This document shows, one piece after another, positions 36,374 through 44,910 of a stretch of 64,000 nucleotides of DNA. The notes under the pieces are model-generated. The model was not told where the DNA came from. It searched no databases and worked only from the letters and a program-made list of their open reading frames with translations. The DNA is from Flavobacteriales bacterium (GTDB taxonomy: Bacteria; Bacteroidota; Bacteroidia; Flavobacteriales_F; PHOS-HE28): contig JACJZJ010000004.1 in the NCBI GenBank assembly GCA_020635675.1, forward strand, positions 372,001 to 436,000, given 5' to 3'. Each line of letters begins with the position of its first letter. Position 1 is the stretch's first letter. Both the position numbers and the translations under genes were made by a program.

Positions 36374-36406
36374 CATCCATCACCGATGCCGCGCCCGGGC
36401 CGGGTC

Positions 36407-36414
36407 TAGTTTTG
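36407..36414 (+). promoter_or_regulatory. -7 element of the peroxiredoxin gene
   Basis: TAGTTTTG, a perfect TAnnTTTG match, 23 bp before the ATG at 36438 and 33 bp after the CDF stop. No clear -33 element is seen. Confidence 0.5.
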
Positions 36415-36437
36415 TGCCTGCAACAAGCGAGAACCCC

Positions 36438-37091
36438 ATGGACAATATGAACCCAATGCCCCGCATCGGCGACCAGGCTCCCGATTTCGAGGCGAACACC
36501 ACGCACGGCGTCCTGCGTTTCAGCGACTACATCAAGGACCACTGGACCATCCTTTTCAGCCATCCGGCCGACTTCACCCCCGTGTGCACCACCGAACTGA
36601 GCGCCTTCGCCGAGAACGGCAAATGGTTCGCCGGGCACGATACGAAGTTGATCGGCCTGAGCATCGACAGCATCCACAGCCATGTGGCCTGGGTGAACAA
36701 CGTGAAGGAGAAGACCGGCGTGTACATGGATTTCCCCATCATCGCCGACATCGACATGAAGGTGGCGAGGCTCTATGGGATGCTGCACGAGAACGCCCAC
36801 AGCACGGAGGCCGTGCGGGCCGTCTTCTTCATCGACCCCAAGGGCATCATCCGGCTGATCATGTACTACCCGCTGAACGTGGGCCGCAACATGGACGAGA
36901 TCAAGCGCGTGCTGGAGGCCATGCAGACCGTGGACGCCTACAAATGCGCGCTACCGGTGAACTGGCGCAAGGGTGAAAAAGTGATCGTGCCGCCGCCCAA
37001 GACCCTGCAGGAACTGGAGGCCCGCGTCAAGGACACGTCGCTCGAAATGGTCGACTTCTACCTGGCGAAGAAGGAACTGGAACCGGCCTGA
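36438..37091 (+). CDS. 1-Cys peroxiredoxin (Prx6 type)
   Basis: A 217-residue thiol peroxidase. The catalytic segment is SHPADFTPVCTTE, with the peroxidatic Cys. The C-terminal half has RAVFFIDPKGIIRLIMYYPLNVGRNMDEI and VPPPKTLQELEARV, typical of the long Prx6 group, which reduces hydrogen peroxide, alkyl hydroperoxides and phospholipid hydroperoxides. One further Cys (residue about 173, AYKCALP) is present. The ATG at 36438 is the usual start; the frame is open upstream without homology. A rho-independent terminator follows at 37113-37138. Confidence 0.94.
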   Translation: MDNMNPMPRIGDQAPDFEANTTHGVLRFSDYIKDHWTILFSHPADFTPVCTTELSAFAENGKWFAGHDTKLIGLSIDSIHSHVAWVNNVKEKTGVYMDFPIIADIDMKVARLYGMLHENAHSTEAVRAVFFIDPKGIIRLIMYYPLNVGRNMDEIKRVLEAMQTVDAYKCALPVNWRKGEKVIVPPPKTLQELEARVKDTSLEMVDFYLAKKELEPA

Positions 37092-37112
37092 TCCGGATCC
37101 CATCCTCCATGC

Positions 37113-37138
37113 GAAAGGTCCCGTTCGGGGCCTTTCGT
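37113..37138 (+). terminator. Terminator of the peroxiredoxin gene
   Basis: CGAAAGGtCCC pairs with GGGgCCTTTCG around a short loop, 21 bp after the peroxiredoxin stop. The stem is strong; the T run after it is weak (GTCGTTC). Confidence 0.6.
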
Positions 37139-37156
37139 CGTTCGGGGGTGGTGCAT

Positions 37157-37181
37157 GAAAAGGCCCCGCATGTGCGGGGCC
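37157..37181 (-). terminator. Terminator of tRNA-His
   Basis: On the minus strand GGCCCCGCA-CA-TGCGGGGCC (37162-37181) is followed by TTTTC. It lies just downstream of the minus-strand tRNA and would end that transcript; it is stable enough to act both ways. Confidence 0.7.
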
Positions 37182-37189
37182 TCTTTCAG

Positions 37190-37264
37190 GGTGGAAGACC
37201 GGGCTCGAACCGGCGACCTTCGGAACCACAATCCGACGCTCTGACCAACTGAGCTACATCCACC
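37190..37264 (-). tRNA. tRNA-His (GTG)
   Basis: The minus strand folds as a cloverleaf. The acceptor is GTGGATG/CTTCCAC, the D arm is AGCTCAGTTGGTCAGAGC, and the anticodon arm has stem TCGGA/TCCGA around loop TTGTGGT with anticodon GTG. The T arm is GCCGGTTCGAGCCCGGT-like. The extra G at -1 (37264) and C73 (37190) are the histidine identity elements. No CCA is encoded. Position 6-67 of the acceptor is a T-T mismatch, a small oddity that does not alter the call. Confidence 0.93.
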
Positions 37265-37333
37265 ACGACCGCCCGGCATGGGCCGAACGGGCGGCAAATA
37301 TACGATCGCATCCTCCGTACTTTGCGCCGGGCG

Positions 37334-38488
37334 ATGCACGTGCTTTTCCTCCCCAAATGGTACCCCGGCCGCAACGATCCCCAGCTGGGTGATTTCATCC
37401 GCAAACAGGCCCTGGCCGTTTCGGGCTCCGTCCGCACTTCCGTCCTCTTCATCCATCCGCTCGAAGGCCTCGAACGGACCCGCCTTTTCGAGGAACACAC
37501 CGACGGCGACCTCTGGGAACTGTTCGCCTGGTACCGCGCCAGTCGCGCATCCTGGGCACCCTGGCGGAAACTGGTGAACCTCCGGCGATATACCGCGGCG
37601 GCCCGGGCCGGTCGCCGGCGCGTGCTGCAGGCACGGGGACCGATCGACCTGGTGCAGGCCTACATCCTCGTGCGCCCGGCGCTGCTCGCCCGCCGGTGGA
37701 TGCGCAGGTTCGGCACGCCATACATCGTGTCGGAGCAGTCGAGCCAGTACCTCGACGGCACCTATGCCACCCGACCGAAAGTGCAACTGCGACTGATGCG
37801 GGACCTTGTGCGCGACGCCCGCGCGCTCACGGTGGTGAGCGATCGCCTGGGCCAGGCCATGCGCGACTTCGGTCTCGCCGATCACTACACCGTCGTGCCC
37901 AATCCCATTCCCGGGCTCGACCGTCCGCTGCCGCTCCCCGGACCGGTGGGCGCGTTCCTGGTGGTGGCGGACCTGGTGGACCGTACCAAGAACGTGAGCG
38001 GCGTGCTGCGCGCGCTCGCGGCGGCACGTGCGACGGACACGCGCGCCGAGCTGACCGTGATCGGCGATGGGCCGGACCGGCGGGCGCTCGAGGCATTGGC
38101 GGCGACGCTCGGCATCCGGGACCACGTGCGTTTTCTCGGGCGCCTGGCCAACTCCGATGTACTGGAACACATGGCCCGGGCGTTCTGTGTGGTCGTGAAC
38201 AGCCGTGTGGAGACCTTCAGCGTGGTGACCGGTGAAGGCCTGGCATCGGGCCGTCCGGTGATCGCCTCGCGGTGCGGTGGTCCGGAAGCCTTCCTCACTC
38301 CGGAGAACGGGATCCTGGTGCCGGTGGAGGACGACGCCGCGCTGGCCGATGCGATGCGGCAGGTGATGCGCAACGCGGCCGCCTACGACCCCGCCATGAT
38401 CCGCCGCGACCTGGCCACGCGCTTCTCCACCGATGTGGTGGTGCAACGCCTGATGGACGTTTACCGAACCGCGACCGGCCATGGCTGA
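37334..38488 (+). CDS. GT4-family glycosyltransferase
   Basis: A 384-residue GT-B enzyme. MHVLFLPKWYPGRNDPQLGDFIRKQA opens the acceptor domain. The donor domain has FLVVADLVDRTKNVSGVL, ELTVIGDGPDRRAL, VRFLGRLANSDVLEHM and the signature VNSRVETFSVVTGEGLASGRPVIASRCGG, which ends in PEAF. The frame is open to a TTG at 37322, but the ATG at 37334 gives a normal start. A GTACTTTG stretch 14 bp upstream resembles a -7 element with one base fewer. It is the first gene of a three-gene set with a formyltransferase fusion and a flippase (8-bp and 4-bp overlaps), so it probably acts on a surface glycan. Confidence 0.9.
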   Translation: MHVLFLPKWYPGRNDPQLGDFIRKQALAVSGSVRTSVLFIHPLEGLERTRLFEEHTDGDLWELFAWYRASRASWAPWRKLVNLRRYTAAARAGRRRVLQARGPIDLVQAYILVRPALLARRWMRRFGTPYIVSEQSSQYLDGTYATRPKVQLRLMRDLVRDARALTVVSDRLGQAMRDFGLADHYTVVPNPIPGLDRPLPLPGPVGAFLVVADLVDRTKNVSGVLRALAAARATDTRAELTVIGDGPDRRALEALAATLGIRDHVRFLGRLANSDVLEHMARAFCVVVNSRVETFSVVTGEGLASGRPVIASRCGGPEAFLTPENGILVPVEDDAALADAMRQVMRNAAAYDPAMIRRDLATRFSTDVVVQRLMDVYRTATGHG

Positions 38489-40172
38489 CGGATCCCCGAC
38501 CCTCCGCGTGGGGGTGATGCTGGACGGGCCGGTGGTCCAGCAGTGGCAGGCGGACTGTCTGCAGCACGTGCTGGACGTGCCCGGCGTGCAGCTGGTGGTG
38601 TGCGTGCGGAAGACGGACACCGCCGCACCACGACCGTCCCTGCCGCAGCGGATCCTCCGACATCCCTGGCGCATCGCGCTCTACCTGCGCTACCGCCGCC
38701 GTCATTTCCGTCCGCCGGCGATGCGGGAGGTGGACATCCGGGACCGGATCGCCGGGGCACCGACGGTGGTCTGCACCACCACCCGGAAAGGGCACGGGGA
38801 GTATTTCTCCGATGCGGACCTCGACGCCATCCGGGGGCACCGCCCCGATGTGCTGCTGCGCTTCGGCTTCGGCATCATCCGCGGCGCCATCCTCGAGGTG
38901 CCGACCCACGGTGTGTGGTCCTTCCACCATGGCGATGAGCAGCACTACCGCGGCGGACCGCCCGGCTTCTGGGAGATCATGCACCGCGAACCCGTCGTCG
39001 GGGCGATCCTTCAGCGGCTGACCGACACCTTGGACGCCGGCATCATCCTGCGGAAGGGCTGGTTCCCCGTGGTGGACCACAGCCTGCCGCAGACGGTGGA
39101 CCAGGTGCTGCACCACAGTGCGATCTGGCCGGCCCAGGTGATGCGTTCGCTCCTCCAGGGTCGTGCGCTGCCGACCGCTCCCGCGACCACCTCGGCGCCG
39201 ATCCTGCGCTATCCGCGCAACCTGATGTTCCTCCGCTTCCTGCTGCGCACGCTCACCAACAAATGGCGCTTCCACCGCGGCGAGCTGAACGCCCACGAGG
39301 AGTGGAACATCGGCGTACTGTACCAACCGGTGCAGAGCCTGCTGCAGGAGGTGCACAGCCTGAACGTACGCTGGCTGCCCGCTCCGGGCAAGAACACTTT
39401 TCGCGCGGACCCCTTCGGCATCCTGGACGAAGAGGGCCAGCTGATCGTGCTGTACGAGAAGTACGACCACCGCACGGGGCTGGGCGAGATCTCGCGGCTG
39501 CGCCCCAAGCGTGACAACGTGCTGAAGCGCTCGCGCAGCATCCTGGCCACGGGCACGCACCTCTCCTACCCCTTCATCGTGCGGCACGCGGGAGCGGTGT
39601 ACGTCGTGCCCGAGAGCGCCTCCACCGGTCGGGTGGAGCTTTACCGCAGCGATGCGCAGCTCTCCATCATGGACCACGTGACCACCCTGCTGGAAGTGCC
39701 CCTGTTCGACCCCTCCCTGGTGCACCATGCCGGACGCTGGTGGCTCTTCGGCACACGGCCGCCGCTGTCCAACACGGAACTGTACCTCTACCACAGCGAA
39801 CGGCTGGAGGGTCCGTACGTGCCGCATGTGATGAACCCCGTGAAGACGGACGTGCGCAGTGCCCGGCCCGGCGGCACCTTCTTCATGGACGGAGGTGTGC
39901 TCTACCGGCCCGCGCAGGACAGCAGCCGCACCTATGGCGGACGCATCGCGCTGAACCGGGTGACCGAACTGAGCACCACGGCCTACAACGAGGAGTTGGT
40001 GAAGTACATCGGTCCGGTGCCGGGCTCGGCCTGGTGCGAAGGGATGCACACGCTGACGGCCATCGGCGACATCACCCTGGTGGACGGCAAGCGCATGGTG
40101 CACGTACCCGCCCGGCAGGAACAGGTGCGCAGCCGGAAGGTGCAACGCCTGAAGGAACGCCTGCGGTCATGA
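38481..40172 (+). CDS. Formyltransferase-like / glucosamine inositolphosphorylceramide transferase-like beta-propeller fusion
   Basis: A 563-residue protein with two parts. Residues about 1-260 look like a formyltransferase domain: PDVLLRFGFGIIRGAILEVPTHGVWSFHHGDEQHYRGGPPGFWEI, with the H-x-G and GPP-x-W features of methionyl-tRNA or UDP-sugar formyltransferases, though without a clear full N-x-H-x-S catalytic set. Residues about 290-560 look like a five-bladed beta-propeller of the GH43/GINT1 type (RADPFGILDEEGQLIVLYEKYD, HLSYPFIVRHAGAVYVVPES, FDPSLVHHAGRWWLFGT). This combination is known in bacterial surface-sugar loci. It overlaps the GT gene by 8 bp and the flippase gene by ATGA. A role in sugar N-formylation or transfer is inferred. 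Confidence 0.75.
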   Translation: MADGSPTLRVGVMLDGPVVQQWQADCLQHVLDVPGVQLVVCVRKTDTAAPRPSLPQRILRHPWRIALYLRYRRRHFRPPAMREVDIRDRIAGAPTVVCTTTRKGHGEYFSDADLDAIRGHRPDVLLRFGFGIIRGAILEVPTHGVWSFHHGDEQHYRGGPPGFWEIMHREPVVGAILQRLTDTLDAGIILRKGWFPVVDHSLPQTVDQVLHHSAIWPAQVMRSLLQGRALPTAPATTSAPILRYPRNLMFLRFLLRTLTNKWRFHRGELNAHEEWNIGVLYQPVQSLLQEVHSLNVRWLPAPGKNTFRADPFGILDEEGQLIVLYEKYDHRTGLGEISRLRPKRDNVLKRSRSILATGTHLSYPFIVRHAGAVYVVPESASTGRVELYRSDAQLSIMDHVTTLLEVPLFDPSLVHHAGRWWLFGTRPPLSNTELYLYHSERLEGPYVPHVMNPVKTDVRSARPGGTFFMDGGVLYRPAQDSSRTYGGRIALNRVTELSTTAYNEELVKYIGPVPGSAWCEGMHTLTAIGDITLVDGKRMVHVPARQEQVRSRKVQRLKERLRS

Positions 40173-41467
40173 TCCGTCCCATCCTCGGCACCTTCCTCAC
40201 GCGCGCCTGGACCACGGGGTCGAGCCTGCTGGTGATCATGGTGGCCGGGCATGCGTTGGGCACCGAAGGGCTCGGGGTGATCAGCCTGGTGGTGCTGGGC
40301 ATCACCATCGTGCAATTGGTGAACAACCTGGTGGGCGGTGGTGCCCTGGTGTATCTGGCCCCGCGCGCACCGCGCCGCGAACTGCTATGGCCGGCCTACG
40401 CCTGGGCGCTGATCACCGCCGGTCTGGCCGGGGTGGGCCTGCACCTCGCCGCCGACCTTGGAAACGGGTCGGGGCCCACCCTGGTGCCGGAGGGCTACGG
40501 CCCGCACGTGGTGGTGCTCGCGCTGATGCAATCGCTCTACAACGTGCACCTCAACCTGTTGGTCGGCCACCAGCACCTGCGCACCTTCAACCGCATCACC
40601 GCGCTGCAGGGCCTGGTGCTGCTCGTGGCCTTCATCATGGCGATACGCCTGCCCGGTCCGCATGATGCACACCGCTACGTGCAGGCGAGCTACGCGGCGT
40701 TCGGCACCACGCTGCTGTTGAGCACCATCGCCCTGCTGCGCGTGAAGGCCCCCGCACTGCTCACCGCCGAGGAGAACGTGCTGCGCCGGATGGTCCGCCA
40801 GGGCACCCAGATCCAGACGGCCAACCTGCTGCAGCTGCTGAACTACCGTCTGGCGTACTACCTCATCGAAACATTCCGCGGACTGTCCGCGCTGGGCGTG
40901 TATTCCGTCGCGAACCAGCTGGCCGAGGGCGCCTGGCTGGCGCCGCGCAGCCTGGGCCTGGTGTTGTACAGCACCGTGAGCAACACGGAGGAGCAGGACC
41001 GCCAGCGCGACCTCACGCTCGCCCTGATGAAGCTGGCGGTGCTCGCCGCCACGGTGGTGATCGCCGTGCTGCTCGTGCTGCCGGGCGTGCTCTACAGCAC
41101 CTTGTTCGGCCCGGAGATCGTGGGGCTGTTCCCGCTGATCGCCCTTCTCGCCCCGGGCATCATCGCCATGTCGGCCTCGCAGGCCTTCAGCCATTTCTAC
41201 AGCGGCACGGGGCGCAACCGGCACAACGCCATCGGCTCGCTGCTCGGCACGGTGATGACCATCGGCGCGGGCCTCCTGTTGATCCCCCGCTACGGGTTGC
41301 ATGGCGCCGCGCTCACCGCGTCGCTCGCTTACGGCGCGAACGCCATCTACCAGTTGATCGTGTTCCTGCGCATCACCCAGGGCGGTGCGGCCGACCTGTG
41401 GATCACGCGCCAGGACCTCGAACGGGGCCGGACGGCCCTGGCGCGGGGCTGGAACGCGCGGAGGTAG
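40169..41467 (+). CDS. Oligosaccharide flippase (Wzx/MATE-like)
   Basis: A 432-residue polytopic membrane protein with about 12 helices. It begins MIRPILGTFLTRAWTTGSSLLVIMVAGHALG, a start typical of polysaccharide-biosynthesis (PST/Wzx) flippases, and contains the LGVYSVANQLAEGAWL segment common in this family. It would move lipid-linked sugar units across the cytoplasmic membrane. The ATG overlaps the previous stop as ATGA. The frame is open upstream over several hundred bases, but that part is the antisense of the propeller domain and shows no homology. With the GT4 and formyltransferase fusion it completes a small glycan assembly set; no polymerase or ligase is visible in the window. Confidence 0.85.
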   Translation: MIRPILGTFLTRAWTTGSSLLVIMVAGHALGTEGLGVISLVVLGITIVQLVNNLVGGGALVYLAPRAPRRELLWPAYAWALITAGLAGVGLHLAADLGNGSGPTLVPEGYGPHVVVLALMQSLYNVHLNLLVGHQHLRTFNRITALQGLVLLVAFIMAIRLPGPHDAHRYVQASYAAFGTTLLLSTIALLRVKAPALLTAEENVLRRMVRQGTQIQTANLLQLLNYRLAYYLIETFRGLSALGVYSVANQLAEGAWLAPRSLGLVLYSTVSNTEEQDRQRDLTLALMKLAVLAATVVIAVLLVLPGVLYSTLFGPEIVGLFPLIALLAPGIIAMSASQAFSHFYSGTGRNRHNAIGSLLGTVMTIGAGLLLIPRYGLHGAALTASLAYGANAIYQLIVFLRITQGGAADLWITRQDLERGRTALARGWNARR

Positions 41468-41513
41468 TTCCGCGCCACATACGCGGCACGGTGCGTCCGA
41501 CGTTCCCCGTGCG

Positions 41514-42098
41514 ATGCTCCGCACCTTCCTGCCGCTCACCGCCGTGCTGGTGCTCACGCCACAGCACCCGGACCCGCCGCCTTTCGCACAACGCCTGAGC
41601 GACGCCGCGATCGAACTGACGCACGACAGGGTGGTGTACGATCCCGCCTACTTCCGCATCCCCTACCCCAACGGCGACGTGCCTGCCGGCCGCGGCGTAT
41701 GCACGGACGTGGTGGTGCGCGCCTACCGCCGGCTCGGGATCGACCTGCAGCAACGCGTGCACACGGACATGGCCGCACATTTCTCCGCCTATCCAAGGCA
41801 ATGGGGACTGCGCGGTCCGGATCCGAACATCGACCACCGCCGGGTGCCGAACCTGATGACCTATTTCACCCGTTGCGGCGCGGACCTGCCCATCACGGAC
41901 GCAGCGGCCGACTACCGCGCGGGCGACCTGGTGTGCTGGGACCTCGGCGGCGGCATCCTGCACATCGGCATCGTGGTGGACCGGCGTTCGGCGGATGGGG
42001 CGCGGCCATTGATCGTGCACAACATCGGCGCGGGGCAGGTGTTGGAGGACCGCCTGTTCGCGTTCCGCATCATCGGGCACTACCGCTATGCCGGCTGA
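41514..42098 (+). CDS. DUF1287 exported protein
   Basis: A 194-residue exported protein: an N-terminal hydrophobic segment (MLRTFLPLTAVLVL), then the DUF1287 domain with VVYDPAYFRIPYPNGDVP, GVCTDVVVRAYRRLGIDLQ (conserved Cys-x-D), DPNIDHRRVPNL and DYRAGDLVCWDLGGGILHIGIVVD, the Cys/His/Asp pattern of NlpC/P60-like amidases. A cell-wall amidase role is therefore plausible, with Cys in VCTDV as nucleophile and His in LHIGIV as base. It lies 46 bp after the flippase and is convergent with bshB1 (2-bp gap). Confidence 0.85.
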   Translation: MLRTFLPLTAVLVLTPQHPDPPPFAQRLSDAAIELTHDRVVYDPAYFRIPYPNGDVPAGRGVCTDVVVRAYRRLGIDLQQRVHTDMAAHFSAYPRQWGLRGPDPNIDHRRVPNLMTYFTRCGADLPITDAAADYRAGDLVCWDLGGGILHIGIVVDRRSADGARPLIVHNIGAGQVLEDRLFAFRIIGHYRYAG

Positions 42099-42100
42099 AC

Positions 42101-42826
42101 CTACCCGAGCTGGGTCAGGTCGTCCACCGCGGGGGGGCGTGCGGTGGTGAAGCCTTCCCCGAAGGTGGTACCGATCAGGCGGCCCATCTCGCGGGCGCGG
42201 CCTTCGAGGAACGGCAGGAAATCGGCGCGGGAGATCGGCGACACGGGCTCCCTGCTTTTCGGATCGAAGAACTGCGAGCCGAAACAGCGCAGTGCCTCCA
42301 GCTTGCGTTCCCAATGCGACGTAATGTCCACCACGATATCCGGATCGATCCAACGGTCCTGCACGGCATGCAGCACGTGCACCGGTCGCCAGGTCTCCTG
42401 CGCCGCGCCGGCATGTTCCGTGGGCACCTTGCGCAGGCCGGATAGGAAGGCCGCCTCGGCCACCAGCGTTGCCGCACGACCGTGGTCCGGATGGCGGTCG
42501 CGCACGGCGTTGGTCAGCAGCACACGGGGACGGTGGCGGCGGATGCTCCGCACCACCTCCACCAGGCTGCCGCGGTCGGCGCGGAAGAACCCGTCGGGCA
42601 GACCGAGCTGGTAGCGGAAGGAGGCACCCAGCACCTGGCGGGCGGCCTCCGCTTCACGGATGCGTTCCTCGGCCGAGCCCCGCGTGCCCAGTTCGCCGGC
42701 GGTCAATTCCACCAGACCCACGCGCCTGCCCAGCGCCACGTGGTGCAGCACGGTGCCCGCACAGCTGATCTCCGCATCGTCCGGATGCGCCGTGATGCAC
42801 AACAGGTCGACCGCCTCGTCGCTCAT
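42101..42826 (-). CDS. bshB1: Bacillithiol biosynthesis deacetylase BshB1
   Basis: A 241-residue zinc-dependent N-acetylglucosaminyl-malate deacetylase of the PIG-L family. The metal site has AHPDDAE (His, Asp) and, downstream, DRHPDHGRAATLV. The C-terminal signature KLEALRCFGSQFF and the REMGRLIGTTFGEGF end are typical of BshB1 rather than mycothiol MshB. It makes glucosaminyl-malate, the second step of bacillithiol synthesis. bshA and bshC are not in the window. The ATG at 42826 overlaps the glutathione-peroxidase stop as ATGA, so the two are probably co-translated in redox defence. Confidence 0.93.
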   Translation of the reverse strand: MSDEAVDLLCITAHPDDAEISCAGTVLHHVALGRRVGLVELTAGELGTRGSAEERIREAEAARQVLGASFRYQLGLPDGFFRADRGSLVEVVRSIRRHRPRVLLTNAVRDRHPDHGRAATLVAEAAFLSGLRKVPTEHAGAAQETWRPVHVLHAVQDRWIDPDIVVDITSHWERKLEALRCFGSQFFDPKSREPVSPISRADFLPFLEGRAREMGRLIGTTFGEGFTTARPPAVDDLTQLG

Positions 42827-43392
42827 CGGGCGGTGATGTACTTCACGATCTCCGGATCGTCCGGCTTGGTGGACGAACCCCAGTGGCCGACCAGGCGGCC
42901 CTGCGCGTCGATCAGGAACTTGTTGAAGTTCCACGACACCTTGTTGTCCATGAGGCCGTTCTGGTCCTCACGCGTGAGCCACTGGTATACCGGATGCATG
43001 CCCCTGCCCTTCACATCGATCTTGCTCATCATGGGGAAGGTGACGCCGTAGTTCTTCTCGCAGAACGCGGCGATCTCGGCTTCGGTGCCGGGCTCCTGGT
43101 GCATGAAGTCGTTGCTGGGGAACCCGATGATCACGAAATGGTCGCCGCCGTACTTCGCATACAGCGCCTGCAGGTCGGCGTATTGCGGGGTGTAGCCGCA
43201 CTTGCTGGCGGTGTTCACCACCATCACCACCTTGCCCTTGAAACGGGACATGTCCACCTTTCCGCCATCGATGTCCGTGGCGGAGAGGCTGTAGAAGGAC
43301 ACCGGCGGTTCCACCGGTGTGCGGTCCTGGGCGCGGCCGCTGCAGCCGAACAGGAAGGGCAGCGCCAGTGCGAGGGTCTTGCGGATCTTCAT
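42823..43392 (-). CDS. Lipoprotein glutathione-peroxidase family protein
   Basis: A 189-residue thiol peroxidase of the GPx family. MKIRKTLALALPFLFGC gives a lipoprotein signal (LFGC), so the mature enzyme would be lipid-anchored in the envelope. The catalytic segments are VVNTASKCGYTPQYADLQ (peroxidatic Cys), GFPSNDFMHQEPGTE (Gln) and VSWNFNKFLID (Trp-Asn). Bacterial GPx of this kind usually relies on thioredoxin or low-molecular thiols. It shares an ATGA junction with bshB1, which suggests a link with bacillithiol metabolism, though a lipoprotein would be outside the bacillithiol pool. The frame is open far upstream; only the ATG at 43392 gives a signal peptide. Confidence 0.92.
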   Translation of the reverse strand: MKIRKTLALALPFLFGCSGRAQDRTPVEPPVSFYSLSATDIDGGKVDMSRFKGKVVMVVNTASKCGYTPQYADLQALYAKYGGDHFVIIGFPSNDFMHQEPGTEAEIAAFCEKNYGVTFPMMSKIDVKGRGMHPVYQWLTREDQNGLMDNKVSWNFNKFLIDAQGRLVGHWGSSTKPDDPEIVKYITAR

Positions 43393-43573
43393 GATGGGTG
43401 AACGCACAAAGGTGCGGATCGTTCGTGAGGCTGCCAGATCCGTGCCGCGATGCCCCGTCGGCCATGGTACCTTTCGACCCCGCACTGCGTAGAAACGTCC
43501 ATCCATGGCAAGCCGCACCCCGTACCGCCCGAAGATGCACGCACTTCCGACCTTCCGACCCGAGGCCCTGGCC

Positions 43574-44404
43574 ATGCGCCTGGCCCTTTCCCTGGCCCTC
43601 CTCCTTCCCCTCTGCGCCACCGCGCAACAGCAGGTGCGCATCATCGATGCCCTGGCCATCCGCAAGAGCGATGGCCCGCTGAAACAGAAGAACGCCCTGG
43701 CCGGTCTGCAGGCCGCAGGCGTCAGCGAGGAGGAGCAGGCCACCGTGGTCTCGAACAGCGCACCCGAGGTGTGGCCCGTGGGTCTGGCGAACGACAGCAT
43801 CCGCACCGCCGACGCCCCCTACATCCGCAACTACAATGCTTTCCGGCTGTGCGGATTCATGGAGGACACCATCCCGTGGTCCATCGTGATGCTGCCGGCG
43901 AAGGAGAACCTGCACATGCCGGAGGAACTGCGCCCCACCGCCGACCTCTTCCTGCTGGTGCCCGACAACGCCCTGGAGGACGTGAAGCCGGCCCGGCAAC
44001 GGCCGGAGATCAGCCGCGGACCCGCCTGGAAGAACCGGGCGCAGGCACGCATCCTCAACCCCGACGACCTGTACGCCACCTACGACCTGCAACGCGACGA
44101 TGCCGGACTGCAGGCCATGCGCGACCAGGGCATGAGCCCGGCCGAGATCGATGCGGTGGTGTTCCGGTGCCACGAGAGCAACTGGCCCGACGGCATCAAC
44201 ACCTTCGATGAGCGCTATCCGCGCCTGGCGCAGTTCAAGAAGTACAAGGGCTATGTGGGCGCCATGTGGGCCGACAAGGTGCTGGTGATCGTACCCGCGG
44301 AAAAGAACCGCCGCATGCCCATCCTCATGCGCCCTTATGTCGACATCTACATGGTGTACGCCAAGAGCGCGCTGTTGATCAAGAACAAGAAGGGTCGGAA
44401 GTAA
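43574..44404 (+). CDS. Secreted hypothetical protein with gliding-associated character
   Basis: A 276-residue exported protein whose signal peptide MRLALSLALLLPLCATAQ points to the start at 43574; earlier ATGs (43505, 43535) are in frame but precede a poorer signal. The mature part has no repeats or catalytic motif that I recognise. A notable feature is two similar halves: WSIVMLPAKENLHMPEELRPTADLFLLV and VLVIVPAEKNRRMPILMRPYVDIYMVY, which look like an internal duplication. It ends IKNKKGRK. It is divergent from the GPx gene (about 180 bp apart). Function unknown. Confidence 0.78.
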   Translation: MRLALSLALLLPLCATAQQQVRIIDALAIRKSDGPLKQKNALAGLQAAGVSEEEQATVVSNSAPEVWPVGLANDSIRTADAPYIRNYNAFRLCGFMEDTIPWSIVMLPAKENLHMPEELRPTADLFLLVPDNALEDVKPARQRPEISRGPAWKNRAQARILNPDDLYATYDLQRDDAGLQAMRDQGMSPAEIDAVVFRCHESNWPDGINTFDERYPRLAQFKKYKGYVGAMWADKVLVIVPAEKNRRMPILMRPYVDIYMVYAKSALLIKNKKGRK

Positions 44405-44432
44405 CCCCCTTCGTACCCTTGCAAAGGACCCG

Positions 44433-44452
44433 CGGTGGGGCCGGCCCCACCG
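44433..44452. repeat. Perfect 20-bp palindrome, terminator-like
   Basis: CGGTGGGGCC/GGCCCCACCG is a perfect inverted repeat between two convergent genes, 29 bp after the stop at 44404. It has no clear T tail; a transcription barrier or terminator is likely. Confidence 0.5.
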
Positions 44453-44522
44453 TGCAGGCACGGCCCCGCATCAGGCAGGATACGGGCGCGGAGGCCGGTC
44501 CCCAGGCGTTGGTCCCATCCGC

Positions 44523-44738
44523 CTACCTGTAGCGCCAGCTCAGCACCACGTTCGCGCGGCTCAGGCGAAGGCCGTCGTTGAACAGCCAATCGCCGCCGCT
44601 CCACCGCAACTCCACGCGTTCCACCATCCGCTTGCCGGGTACCAGCACGTTCACGACGCAGTAGCGCGTCGGGTCCGTGGGGGGGTCGGTCCTGGACCGG
44701 AACCGATCGGCCTTGTGTACGATCTGCATGGTGTTCAT
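44523..44738 (-). CDS. 71-residue hypothetical protein
   Basis: A short frame that begins MNTMQIVHKADRFRS and ends WLFNDGLRLSRANVVLSWRYR. The C-terminal half is beta-like and amphipathic (RYCVVNVLVPGKRMVERVEL) and has no membrane helix. The frame extends upstream without an intervening stop, but the ATG at 44738 fits an ordinary leader. It lies between convergent and divergent neighbours on the opposite strand, and the acetolactate decarboxylase start is 172 bp away. I cannot assign a family; coding is likely but not certain. Confidence 0.5.
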   Translation of the reverse strand: MNTMQIVHKADRFRSRTDPPTDPTRYCVVNVLVPGKRMVERVELRWSGGDWLFNDGLRLSRANVVLSWRYR

Positions 44739-44910
44739 GGTCAATGGATCTTGGAGTTCGTCAGCGCGGCTTCGCTCCGCGCACTGCGCTGTCCACAGCA
44801 TGCATCGTGCCGCCACCTGCCGGGGCCCGGGTTCCGCACGGGTCTGCCGCCGATCGACCGGGCGGCGGGGCGGTCGTTCCCCAACTTGGGGCGCGATGGG
44901 GATGCGTGCA

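Noticed and set aside
40385..41557. Open frames antisense to the flippase and other glycan genes
   Set aside because: They are shadows in Gln/His/Gly-rich reading with no start context or homology.
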